Of a stretch of 43,764 nt of DNA, positions 24,634-32,925 are shown piece after piece. Position 1 is the stretch's first letter. Every line of letters begins with the position of its first letter. The notes beneath the pieces were generated by a model, which saw only the letters and a list, made by a program, of their open reading frames with translations, did not search any database and was not told the origin of the DNA. The stretch is from positions 1-43,764 of the forward strand of contig CAIXGU010000254.1 in NCBI GenBank assembly GCA_903919045.1, read 5' to 3'. The stretch is from an uncultured Eubacteriales bacterium (GTDB lineage: Bacteria > Bacillota > Clostridia > Saccharofermentanales > UBA5734). Both the position numbers and the translations under genes were made by a program.

Positions 24634-25554
24634 ATGAAGCGAATGAAGCGACGGAAGCAGCTGCTGGCCGCGAAGAGGAACCGGTACGGCTATCTCTTCG
24701 TCGCGCCCTTCCTCATCGGATTCGCGCTGTTCACCCTGCTCCCGATCCTCCAATCCATCCTGTTCAGCCTATCGGACCTGAAGCTCACGTTCACGGGCTA
24801 CGAACTGTCCTTCGCCGGCCTGAAGAGCTACCAGCGGGCCCTGCTCGTCGACGCGGACGTCCGCCGCCTCATCGTCAACGCGCTCGTGCAGACCTTCACG
24901 CAGCTCCCCGTCATCCTGGCGTTCAGCTTCTTCGCCGCCCTTCTCCTGAAGAACCCGTTCCCGGGCCGCGGACTGGCGCGGTCGATCTTCTTCCTCCCGG
25001 TCATCATGGTGTCGGGCGTCATCGCCAGCATCGACAATTCGAACCTGACGCTCGCGACCATGATGAACCGGAACACGGCCGATCTCGTCAACGGCGTGGC
25101 CACCTCCTTCTCGGCGAACAAGCTGATCCTGTCGCTGTTCAGCGACGCGATCCCGGCCTTCGTCCTCGACTTCCTCGGGAAAGCCGTCGACGGCATCTAC
25201 GACATCATCATGGCCTCGGGACTCCAGATCATCATCTTCATCGGGGGCCTCAACACGATCTCCCCCTCCGTCTTCGAGGCCTCCAGCATCGAGGGCGCGA
25301 CGGCGTGGGAGAGCTTCTGGAAGATCACGTTCCCCATGATGGGCCCGTACCTGCTGCTCAACACGGTCTATACGATCATCGATTCCTTCCTGAACGTGAA
25401 GAACCCGCTGATCCTGACCATCCAGAACTACCTCATGTCGTTCTCCGAGTTCAGTTTCGGTTCCGCGGTCTCCTGGATCTACTTCGGCATCATCCTGCTG
25501 GTCGTCGGCGTCACGCTGGCCATCATCTCGAAGAGGGTGTTCTACTATGAATGA
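24634..25554 (+). CDS. Sugar ABC transporter permease (MalF type), second pair, with insertion
   Basis: The 306-residue membrane protein starts RNRYGYLFVAPFLIGFALF, the usual first helix of MalF-type permeases. Its EAA loop reads EASSIEGATAWESFWKITFP. Between the third helix and the EAA region it carries an extra segment (about 130-185, from IDNSNLTLATMMNRN to FLGKAVDGIYD), longer than in the first-pair permease. AGGGGGA precedes the ATG. Its last codons overlap the next gene by eight bases. It probably forms a second importer with the following gene; which of the three binding proteins supplies it is unknown. Confidence 0.93.
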   Translation: MKRMKRRKQLLAAKRNRYGYLFVAPFLIGFALFTLLPILQSILFSLSDLKLTFTGYELSFAGLKSYQRALLVDADVRRLIVNALVQTFTQLPVILAFSFFAALLLKNPFPGRGLARSIFFLPVIMVSGVIASIDNSNLTLATMMNRNTADLVNGVATSFSANKLILSLFSDAIPAFVLDFLGKAVDGIYDIIMASGLQIIIFIGGLNTISPSVFEASSIEGATAWESFWKITFPMMGPYLLLNTVYTIIDSFLNVKNPLILTIQNYLMSFSEFSFGSAVSWIYFGIILLVVGVTLAIISKRVFYYE

Positions 25555-26494
25555 CCCGCGCAGCCTCCTCCGCCGCCTCGGCCCCCGCCACTGGGGGAAG
25601 TGGGCGCTCTCGCTCGCCAAGGCCGTCTTCATCCTCGGCATCTGCTTCACGATCCTCTATCCGCTCATCGTGAAGTTCTCCATGTCGCTGATGGACCAGC
25701 GGGACCTGTTCGACCGGATGGTCAAGTTCATCCCCAACACGCTGCGTCTCAGCAACTACCCCGAGCTCATCGGCTACATGAAATACTGGACCGCGCTGGG
25801 GAATACCCTCTGGCTGTCCCTCGCGGTCGCCCTCGCCCAGGTGTTCTCGTCCAGCCTCGTGGGCTACGGCTTCGCCAAGTTCGACTTCAAGGGGAAGGGC
25901 CTCCTGTTCGCCTGCGTCCTCGTCGCCATGGTCCTCCCGCCGTTCGTCAGCATCACGCCGCTCTACCTGAATTTCAAGAGCTTCCATCTCTTCGGGCTCC
26001 TTCCCGCGGACGCGCTCGTCGGGAATCCGGCGCCGCTCCTGATCCTGTCCCTGACCGCCTCCGCGCCGCGATGCGCGCTCTACGTCTTCCTCGCCCGCCA
26101 GTTCTTCCGGGGGGTTCCGAAGGAGATCGAGGAAGCCGCCTCGATCGACGGAGCGGGAACGGTCCGGGTCTACTTCTCGCTCATGCTGCGCATGGCCTCC
26201 TCCATCCTCGTCACCATCTTCCTGTTCGCCTTCGTCTGGCAATACAGCGACACGCTGTTCACGGGGATGTTCTACAGCGGCCTCGACACCCTCTCCAAGC
26301 GCCTCTATCTCCTCGGGTACACGTTCGGGGCCGCCATCAGCATGGACGCGAGCGGCACGGCCGGCAACATCGGCTACATCTCCATCATGCAGGCGACCGG
26401 AACGCTGATGACCATCCTGCCGCTGGTCATCCTGTATTTCTTCATGCAGAAGACCTTCGTCCAGTCCGTGGAGCGGACCGGACTCGTCGGCTGA
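25547..26494 (+). CDS. Sugar ABC transporter permease (MalG type), second pair
   Basis: The 315-residue protein has six membrane helices, beginning ALSLAKAVFILGICFTILYP. The coupling loop EEAASIDGAGTVRVYFSLML is recognisable but lacks the proline that usually closes the EAA motif (the first-pair loops end in LPLMKP and MPMVKP). It is translated from an ATG inside the 3' end of its partner gene. It completes the second import channel. The altered EAA end might affect which ATPase docks, or be harmless drift. Confidence 0.93.
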   Translation: MNDPRSLLRRLGPRHWGKWALSLAKAVFILGICFTILYPLIVKFSMSLMDQRDLFDRMVKFIPNTLRLSNYPELIGYMKYWTALGNTLWLSLAVALAQVFSSSLVGYGFAKFDFKGKGLLFACVLVAMVLPPFVSITPLYLNFKSFHLFGLLPADALVGNPAPLLILSLTASAPRCALYVFLARQFFRGVPKEIEEAASIDGAGTVRVYFSLMLRMASSILVTIFLFAFVWQYSDTLFTGMFYSGLDTLSKRLYLLGYTFGAAISMDASGTAGNIGYISIMQATGTLMTILPLVILYFFMQKTFVQSVERTGLVG

Positions 26495-26512
26495 CGCCGG
26501 AAAGGAAGACGC

Positions 26513-27889
26513 ATGCTGCGCAAGCTTCCCTGGTTCGCCCCGGACGGCGGGCTCGAGTACGAATACGCCCAGGCGGTCTCGGAAGGCCTGCCGGTGCAGG
26601 CGATGCAGGCGCGATTCGAGGCGGCGGCCTCCCTCGAGCCCGGAAGCCCGGAGCGGATCCGCCTCGCCGTCGCGCTCCACGAGGAGGTCGCCGCCCTCGC
26701 GGCGGCGCATCCGGAAGCCGCCGCCGCGGAGCCCTCCGACCTGGAGGGGATCCTGGCGCTCGCGCCCGCACCGCCGGACCTGCCGCCTCCGGACACGGAC
26801 GACGGGCTCCGGTACGACCGCGTCTACGGCGCCTGGCTCGGACGCTGCGCCGGCTGCCTGCTGGGACAGCCCGTCGAGGGCTGGGATCGCGCGCGGATCG
26901 AAGGATTCTGCCGCGAGACCGGCAACCTGCCGGTCCGCGGATACCTGCGGTCGGACGTCCCCGAAGGGATCCGCGCGACGTACCGCGTCGCCGACCGGCT
27001 CGACTGGGCCGGCGGGAAGACCGTGAACTGGCTCAACAACGTCGCCTGCATGCCCGAGGACGACGACACGAACTACACGATCCTCGGCCTCCGCATCCTC
27101 GAGACGTACGGCCCCGGCTTCACGTCGGACGACGTCGCCGAGGCCTGGCTGCAGAACCTGCCGATGCTCCACCTGTGCACGGCGGAGCGCGTCGCCTACC
27201 GGAACGTCGCGAACGGGATCTTCCCGCCGGCCAGCGCCGCTTTCCGCAATCCGTTCCGCGAATGGATCGGAGCGCAGATCCGCGCCGACTTCTTCGGCTA
27301 CATCGCGCCGGGCGACCCGCGGCGCGCGGCGTCGGCCGCCCATCGCGACGCCGCCGTCTCGCACGTCCGCAACGGGATCTACGGCGAGATGTGGGTCGCC
27401 GCGATGCTCGCCGCGGCCGCCGTCACGCAGGACGCCGGGCTCGTGCTCGAAGCCGGCCTGTCCGTCGTTCCGGCCGGGAGCCGGCTCGCGGCGGCCGTCC
27501 GCGGCATCGCCGAGGCGCATCGCCGGGGCGAAGGCGTCCGGGAGACGGTCGACGGGATCCACGCGCGGCATCGGGAGAGCTGGGAGCATGACTGGTGCCA
27601 CGTCCTCTCCAACGCGCAGGTGGTCGCCGCGGCGCTGCTCTACGGCGGCGGGGACCTCGGTACGACGCTCGGCATCGCGCTGACCAGCGGCTTCGACACC
27701 GACTGCAACGGCGCGACCGCGGGCAGCCTCGTCGGGATGATGCGCGGCGCCTCCGCGCTGCCCGCGGAATGGATCGCCCCGCTCCGCGACACGGTCCTAT
27801 CGGGAGTCGACGGCATGGGCAGGGCCGCCCTCTCGGACCTGGCCCGCCGCACGATGGCCTTCGTCCGGCTTCCGGACGCCGGCGCCTGA
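26513..27889 (+). CDS. ADP-ribosylglycohydrolase-fold protein
   Basis: This 458-residue cytosolic protein has an unassigned N-terminal stretch (about 1-95) and then the all-helical ADP-ribosylglycohydrolase fold. GAWLGRCAGCLLGQPVEG opens the fold. PEDDDTNYT (181-189) and SGFDTDCNGATAG (D395, D397) supply the two-metal (Mg) binding acids. The family classically removes ADP-ribose from proteins, but many members sit in sugar-utilisation operons with unknown N- or O-glycoside substrates. It follows the second permease pair by 18 bases, with GGAAAGGAAG as ribosome site, and precedes two glycosidase genes. I therefore favour a role on a small glycoside or nucleoside-like compound over protein ADP-ribosylation, without proof. 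Confidence 0.85.
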   Translation: MLRKLPWFAPDGGLEYEYAQAVSEGLPVQAMQARFEAAASLEPGSPERIRLAVALHEEVAALAAAHPEAAAAEPSDLEGILALAPAPPDLPPPDTDDGLRYDRVYGAWLGRCAGCLLGQPVEGWDRARIEGFCRETGNLPVRGYLRSDVPEGIRATYRVADRLDWAGGKTVNWLNNVACMPEDDDTNYTILGLRILETYGPGFTSDDVAEAWLQNLPMLHLCTAERVAYRNVANGIFPPASAAFRNPFREWIGAQIRADFFGYIAPGDPRRAASAAHRDAAVSHVRNGIYGEMWVAAMLAAAAVTQDAGLVLEAGLSVVPAGSRLAAAVRGIAEAHRRGEGVRETVDGIHARHRESWEHDWCHVLSNAQVVAAALLYGGGDLGTTLGIALTSGFDTDCNGATAGSLVGMMRGASALPAEWIAPLRDTVLSGVDGMGRAALSDLARRTMAFVRLPDAGA

Positions 27890-27899
27890 CGCCGCCGCC

Positions 27900-30800
27900 A
27901 TGGCAGGACCGGATCCGACCGCCCCGTTCGCGCTGGTCCCGACCGTCCTCGTCCGACGGTCGGCCCGCGGTCCGCAGCGGATCCTTCGGATCGAGAGCCG
28001 GACCGTCGCGGGGGACGCCGAGGCGGTCCTCTTCGGGCCCGACGGACCGCTCGGTGCGACGCGCGGACCGTTGCGCCCCGGCGCCTTCCTCGAGGCCGAG
28101 GTGCCGGAGCCGGAGGCGCCGATCGCGCTCCGCGCCTTCCTTTCCCTCGACGGCGCACCGGCGGTCCCGCTGGATCTCCAGCTCGCCCCTGCGCGGCGCT
28201 GGTCGGTCCATCTCGTCCAGGCCTCCCATCATGACCTGGGCTACACGTCGCTGCCGTCGATCGTGAAGGCGGAGCAGGTCCGCTGGCTGGAGGAAACGCT
28301 CGAATTCTGCCGGGAGAGCGACGGGGAGCCGGAGGACGCCCGGTTCCGGGCCGTCATCGAGCAGGCGTGGTCGCTCGAGGCCTTCTTCGCGTCCGCCCGC
28401 CCCGCGCATCGACGGGAGATGGCCCGCCGCCTCCGGGAAGGACGCCTGGAATGCGGCGCGACGTTCGGGAACATGGTGACCGAGTCCCTGGGCCACGCCG
28501 AAATGCTCCGCTGCCTCGAGCCGGCGGCGGCGCTCGCGCGCCGGTACGGCTTCGTCCTCACGAGCGCCGAACACAACGACATCCCGGGCTTTTCCTGGGG
28601 ACTCGCCGCCGCGCTCTCCGCCGCCCGCATCCGCCTGCTGGTCCTCGGCCTGCCCCTGTACCACCTCTGGGGCGGAGAGGGCATCGAAGCGCTCTGGGAC
28701 GAACGCGTCCTCTTCGGGCGCGGCGTTCCCACCGTCGCGCGGTACGCCGCCCCGGACGGCGGGCAGGTCCTCCTCTGGAGCGGCAATCGGGGCTGCGGCG
28801 GGGATGCGCGGACGCGGATCGACGCGCTGCCCGACCATCTCGGCGGACTCGAGGCGAACGGCTATCCGCATGACATCCTCCGGTGGGCCGTGCAGGGAGC
28901 CGCCCGCGACAATTCCCCGTACATCCCGGGCTATGTCGCCTTCGTGAAGGACTGGAACGAGCGCTACGCCTCCCCGCGGCTGGTCGTGTCGACGAACGCC
29001 CGCTTCCTGCGCGACTTCGAGGAGCGCCTCGCGCATCCGCTGCCGACGGTCCGCGGCGATCTTCCCGGACAGGACTACCCCTCCGGCCTGCTGTCCGTCG
29101 CCCGCGCCACGACCGTGAACCGGTCCACGCAGCGCCGCCTCCCGGAAACAGAAAGCCTCGCTGCCGTCGCCCGGCTGCACGGCGCAGCGGACCCGCCGCT
29201 CGGGACCGTCCGGCAGGCCTGGGACGACCTGCTCGCCTACGACGAGCACGCCTTCGGACTGCATTTCCCGGCGGGACCGGCCGCCGCCGCCGCCGAAGCG
29301 GAGAAGTCGCTGGCCGCCCTCCGGAGCGCGGCGCTCGTCCACGACGCGTCCTGCCGGACGTTCGCGGCGCTCCTCGACGGCCTTCCGCCGGTACCGGACG
29401 GATGCTGGCTGGCCGTGCGCAATCCGTCGCCGCACCGGGCGACGCGGCCGGTGCGGACGTCGCTCCGGGAGATCGACAATTTCCTCGGGGACCTCCACGC
29501 CGTGCCTCCGGAACAGGATCCGGCCGGCCAGGGCCTTCTCGTCGGCGTGCCGCTGGGCAACCGGTGGCACGACTTCCCGCCGGATGCCTTCCTGCAGGGG
29601 GCGTTCCGCCTCGTGGACGCGAACGGCGGGAACGTGCCGTTCTCCCTCACGCTCGCCGAGGAGCTGCGCATGGACGAGGACGCCGCCCGGCGGGCGGGCC
29701 TTGGGCGGAGCGGCGGCCGCATCGACTTCCAGCCGACGGCGACGGGACTGCTCGTCGACCTCTCGTTCGTGGCGACGGATCTGCCGGCCTGCGGCGTCGC
29801 GCTCTATCGCCTGGTCCCGTCGACGGAAGCCCGGCCGGTCGCGCGGTACGTCCCCTGCCGGGAGGGGGCGGTCGAGAACGCGTTCTATCGCCTCTCGGTC
29901 CGGGAGGGGCGCGTGCGCATCCGCAGCTTGGCGCTGGGGAAGGAGCTGCTGGAGGAGGACGGCCCCGACCTGCCCTTCCAGTTCCTCGTCGCGTCGGGAG
30001 GCGACCCGCCCGTCCGAGGCGCGGCGACAGGCTTCCGGACGCTGGAGTCCCCCGTGGTCCGCGCCCTCCGGATCGACGGGACCGCGCCGGGGCACCCGAG
30101 GACGGCGGTGACGCTGGTCCTCCACGAGGGTCTCGACCGGATCGACTTCCGCGTGGAAGCGCTCAAGGACGACGATCCCCTCCTCGACGTCCAGCTGGCC
30201 GTCCCGCTGGCCGCGGATTCGCCCCGCCTGCTCTGCGACGGGGTCCTCTCCGCAGCGGAGCCCGGCTGCGACTGGATCGCCCCGGTCCGGGCGGGCGCCG
30301 TCCCGGTCGGCGAGTGGGTGGTCCTGAACGATGCGGACCATGCCGTGCTGCTGGGGTCGCTGTCCCCGATGGCGGGCTACGACGAGCCGACGCCGGCGAA
30401 CGTCTCCTTCGCCCACCGGTCCGTCTACCGACGGGACGCGGAACGGCCGTTCAAGGGTCCCGCCCGGAGCGGACGGCTCTACTGGCATCTGTTCGACAAC
30501 GATTTCGGCACGAACTTCGCCGTGACCCAGAGCGGACGCTTCGGATTCGCCGGGACGCTCCGTGCCTTCCGCGATCCCCTATCGGAAGCCGAGGCGGACC
30601 GCGCGGCCCGGTCGCTGCAGGAGGCCGCGGCGACGCAGTTCCGCCGGGGCCGGGAAGACGCCGGGCCTATGGACTTCCCGTTCGGCCGGGACCTCGTCCG
30701 CCTGCCGGACGACCTGCGCCTGCTCCGCCTCGAGGCGATGCCGGACAGGGATGCCTACAGGGTCGCGGTCTGGAACCGATCGGACCGGCCGCGCCGCGCG

Positions 30801-30995
30801 CGGCTGGAGTTCCCCGGAACGCGCGTCGGGCGCGTCCGGCGGACGACGGCGACCGGAGAGGCGATCGGCGCGGTGCGTGCGGAACCGGAGGCCGTCCCGC
30901 TCGACCTCCCGCCACATGGCATCTCGTTCCTCGCGATGACGCTGGTCCGGCGCGATGCGGCGCCACCGGACCTTTCGGAAGGAGAGCGACGATGA
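27900..30995 (+). CDS. Diverged GH38-like (alpha-mannosidase-related) protein
   Basis: The 1031-residue protein has a short N-terminal beta domain (about 1-100) and then a barrel beginning WSVHLVQASHHDLGYTSL. Here HHDLGY (110-115) replaces the GH38 H-x-D zinc motif, and EHNDIPGFSWG with D227 replaces the nucleophile loop seen as DSFGQ in the neighbouring GH38. The remaining 500 residues are beta-rich, as in GH38 C-terminal domains. No signal peptide is seen. It lacks the H-x-D spacing of true GH38 but keeps two histidines and an aspartate that could still bind zinc. Substrate is unknown. Its ATG lacks a clear ribosome site. The GH4 gene overlaps it by four bases, which suggests coordinated amounts of the two enzymes. 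Confidence 0.75.
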   Translation: MAGPDPTAPFALVPTVLVRRSARGPQRILRIESRTVAGDAEAVLFGPDGPLGATRGPLRPGAFLEAEVPEPEAPIALRAFLSLDGAPAVPLDLQLAPARRWSVHLVQASHHDLGYTSLPSIVKAEQVRWLEETLEFCRESDGEPEDARFRAVIEQAWSLEAFFASARPAHRREMARRLREGRLECGATFGNMVTESLGHAEMLRCLEPAAALARRYGFVLTSAEHNDIPGFSWGLAAALSAARIRLLVLGLPLYHLWGGEGIEALWDERVLFGRGVPTVARYAAPDGGQVLLWSGNRGCGGDARTRIDALPDHLGGLEANGYPHDILRWAVQGAARDNSPYIPGYVAFVKDWNERYASPRLVVSTNARFLRDFEERLAHPLPTVRGDLPGQDYPSGLLSVARATTVNRSTQRRLPETESLAAVARLHGAADPPLGTVRQAWDDLLAYDEHAFGLHFPAGPAAAAAEAEKSLAALRSAALVHDASCRTFAALLDGLPPVPDGCWLAVRNPSPHRATRPVRTSLREIDNFLGDLHAVPPEQDPAGQGLLVGVPLGNRWHDFPPDAFLQGAFRLVDANGGNVPFSLTLAEELRMDEDAARRAGLGRSGGRIDFQPTATGLLVDLSFVATDLPACGVALYRLVPSTEARPVARYVPCREGAVENAFYRLSVREGRVRIRSLALGKELLEEDGPDLPFQFLVASGGDPPVRGAATGFRTLESPVVRALRIDGTAPGHPRTAVTLVLHEGLDRIDFRVEALKDDDPLLDVQLAVPLAADSPRLLCDGVLSAAEPGCDWIAPVRAGAVPVGEWVVLNDADHAVLLGSLSPMAGYDEPTPANVSFAHRSVYRRDAERPFKGPARSGRLYWHLFDNDFGTNFAVTQSGRFGFAGTLRAFRDPLSEAEADRAARSLQEAAATQFRRGREDAGPMDFPFGRDLVRLPDDLRLLRLEAMPDRDAYRVAVWNRSDRPRRARLEFPGTRVGRVRRTTATGEAIGAVRAEPEAVPLDLPPHGISFLAMTLVRRDAAPPDLSEGERR

Positions 30996-32353
30996 ATGGA
31001 AAGATCGCCCTGATCGGTGCCGGAAGCGGGATGTTCTCCCTGAACCTCGTCCGGGACCTGTGCCTCGCCCCGGGGCTGTCCGGGATGGAGGTCTGCCTGA
31101 TGGACATCGACCCGGAGAGGCTGGACGGCATCCACCGCTTCTGCGTCCGCTACGCGGCGGAGGTCGGCGCCCCTCTCTCGGTCACGAAGACCCTGTCCCG
31201 CGCGGAGGCGCTCGCAGGAGCTTCCTTCGTCGTCCACACGGCGCTGGCCGCCTCCCATGCGAAGCTGCGCGAGGGCTGGGCCATCGCGGAGCGTCTCGGC
31301 TACCGCTTCGGCGGAAGCCTGCAGATCCTCCACGACGAGGCCTTCTGGATCAATTTCCACCAGTTCCGCCTCATGGAGGACATCCTGCTCGACATCCGGC
31401 GGATCTGCCCCTCGGCGTGGTACCTCGTGGTCGCCAATCCCGTCGTGACGGGCATCACGTACCTCAAGAGGAAGTATCCGGATTCGAACATCGTCGGGAT
31501 GTGCCACGGCTTCGGCGCCATCTATCGCCTCGCCGACCTGCTCGGACTTCCGAAGGACGGGATTTCCTTCGAAAGCATCGGGGTCAACCACTTCGTCTTC
31601 CTGAACAGGTTCCTGTTCAAGGGCGAGGACGCCTATCCGCTGCTCGACCGATGGATCCGGGAGAAGAGCGAAGCGCATTTCGCGAAGGTCTGGTATTCCG
31701 ATTTCGAAGGCCCCATGGTCGTCGACCTCTACCGGAAGTACGGCCTGTGGCCGGTCGGGGACACCGCGACGCCGGGAGGCGGCTCCTGGCCGTGGTGGTA
31801 CCACACGGACGACGAGACCGCCGAAGCGTGGCGGGAGAAGCCCATCGAGGGATATCTGGGCTATTTCGGCTGGGTGGAGTCGCAGGCGAAGCGGATCCGG
31901 GAAGCGTCGGCGCGCTCCGACCTGCGGCTGACGGAGGAATTCCCGCCGCAGGCGTCGGGAGAGCCCGTCGTCCCCCTGATCGAGGCCCTGCATGCCGGCG
32001 TCGAGCGGGTGGTCATCGTGAACATCCTCAACGACGCGGAGTACGTCCCCGGACTCCCCCGGGACTTCGCCGTCGAGATCCCCGCGCTCTGCAGCGCGAA
32101 GGGCATCCAGGGCATCCGGTGCAATCCCCTCCCGCGGCAGATCCTGTCCTTCGTGCACCGCGACAAGATCGCACCCTGCGAGATGGAGCTCGCCGCCTTC
32201 GAGCAGGGCTCCTACGACCTGCTCCTCGCCATGGTGATGATGGATCCGTTCACCCGCAGCGAGCGCCAGGCGAGGGAGCTGCTGGACGCGATCCTCGCGC
32301 TCGAGTGGAACGGCGCGATGCGGGAGCATTACCGCCGCGAACCGCTCCGGTAG
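30992..32353 (+). CDS. GH4-family NAD/Mn-dependent glycosidase
   Basis: This 453-residue protein starts with a Rossmann motif, KIALIGAGSGMFSLNLVRDL, for NAD. VVANPVVTGI is the conserved NP strand, and C171 in GMCHGFGAI with H200 in GVNHF are the Mn ligands of GH4. The family cleaves alpha- or beta-glycosides, phosphorylated or not, by an oxidation-elimination-reduction cycle. The cysteine branch (C-H-G) is shared with AglA-like alpha-glucosidases and MelA-like alpha-galactosidases. GGAAGGAG lies before the ATG, which overlaps the GH38-like stop. It is the last gene of the plus-strand run. Substrate is undecided between alpha-glucosides, alpha-galactosides and glucuronides. Confidence 0.92.
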   Translation: MNGKIALIGAGSGMFSLNLVRDLCLAPGLSGMEVCLMDIDPERLDGIHRFCVRYAAEVGAPLSVTKTLSRAEALAGASFVVHTALAASHAKLREGWAIAERLGYRFGGSLQILHDEAFWINFHQFRLMEDILLDIRRICPSAWYLVVANPVVTGITYLKRKYPDSNIVGMCHGFGAIYRLADLLGLPKDGISFESIGVNHFVFLNRFLFKGEDAYPLLDRWIREKSEAHFAKVWYSDFEGPMVVDLYRKYGLWPVGDTATPGGGSWPWWYHTDDETAEAWREKPIEGYLGYFGWVESQAKRIREASARSDLRLTEEFPPQASGEPVVPLIEALHAGVERVVIVNILNDAEYVPGLPRDFAVEIPALCSAKGIQGIRCNPLPRQILSFVHRDKIAPCEMELAAFEQGSYDLLLAMVMMDPFTRSERQARELLDAILALEWNGAMREHYRREPLR

Positions 32354-32418
32354 GGGAGGACCTCGCGATCGGAACGAGCGGTGCGGCGCAGCCGGTTGCG
32401 GCGAAGCCGCGGAGGAGG

Positions 32419-32895
32419 TCAGCCTTCCTGGACGTAGTTCTTGAGCGGAGTCCGGTAGATGCCGGGCGTCGAGCCCTCGACGACGGTCGCTCCGACGGCC
32501 TTGGCGTAGAAATCCACGGGGCCCGCGCCGCCGATGAAGGCGTAGGCGTGTCCCTGGGACTTCATGTCCTCGAGGCAGGCGTACAGGAGGCGGGTTCCGA
32601 TCCCAAGCCCCCGGCACGACGGATCGACGCCCGTCGGCCCGAAGAAGCCGCGGCAGGTGGCGTCATGGCACGCGAAGCCGACGACGCAGTCCTCCCGGAC
32701 GGCGAGGAAGCAGGTGATCGGCTGGCGGGAGAAGGCGACGGCGCATTCGCCCTCCCAGCCGGGCCCGAAGGCTTCGGACACCCAGCGGAGGACGGGCTGG
32801 CGGTCATAGGCCAGGGCGCGTCGGATCTCGACGCCGGCATCGGCGGACGGCGGAGCGGGAGGAAGCGCATAGAGTCTCACGAGCATGTCGGGCAT
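32419..32895 (-). CDS. GNAT-family N-acetyltransferase
   Basis: The 158-residue protein has a single GNAT fold. FGPTGVDPSCRGLGIGTRLL contains the R-x-x-G-x-G/A acetyl-CoA pyrophosphate loop. ITCFLAVREDCVVGFACHD is the strand pair before it, and FIGGAGPVDFYAKAVGA the typical C-terminal strand and helix. It transfers an acetyl group from acetyl-CoA to an amine; the substrate is unknown. The start at 32895 has GGAGGTG five bases upstream. It is convergent with the GH4 gene and divergent from the GH38 gene, so it is its own transcription unit. Confidence 0.9.
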   Translation of the reverse strand: MPDMLVRLYALPPAPPSADAGVEIRRALAYDRQPVLRWVSEAFGPGWEGECAVAFSRQPITCFLAVREDCVVGFACHDATCRGFFGPTGVDPSCRGLGIGTRLLYACLEDMKSQGHAYAFIGGAGPVDFYAKAVGATVVEGSTPGIYRTPLKNYVQEG

Positions 32896-32925
32896 GGGGC
32901 ACCTCCGAAGGGTCCTGGGGATCCG

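Noticed and set aside
27423-30488. Open frame of about 1000 codons on the minus strand
   Set aside because: Antisense to the ADP-ribosylglycohydrolase and GH38-like genes, arginine-rich and motif-free.
30955-30995. Possible frameshift joining the GH38-like and GH4 genes
   Set aside because: Each gene has its own complete motifs, stop and start; the four-base overlap is ordinary translational coupling.
32398-32410. GCGGC-GAA-GCCGC hairpin between the convergent GH4 and GNAT genes
   Set aside because: Only five base pairs with no U-run; too common in this GC content to call a terminator.
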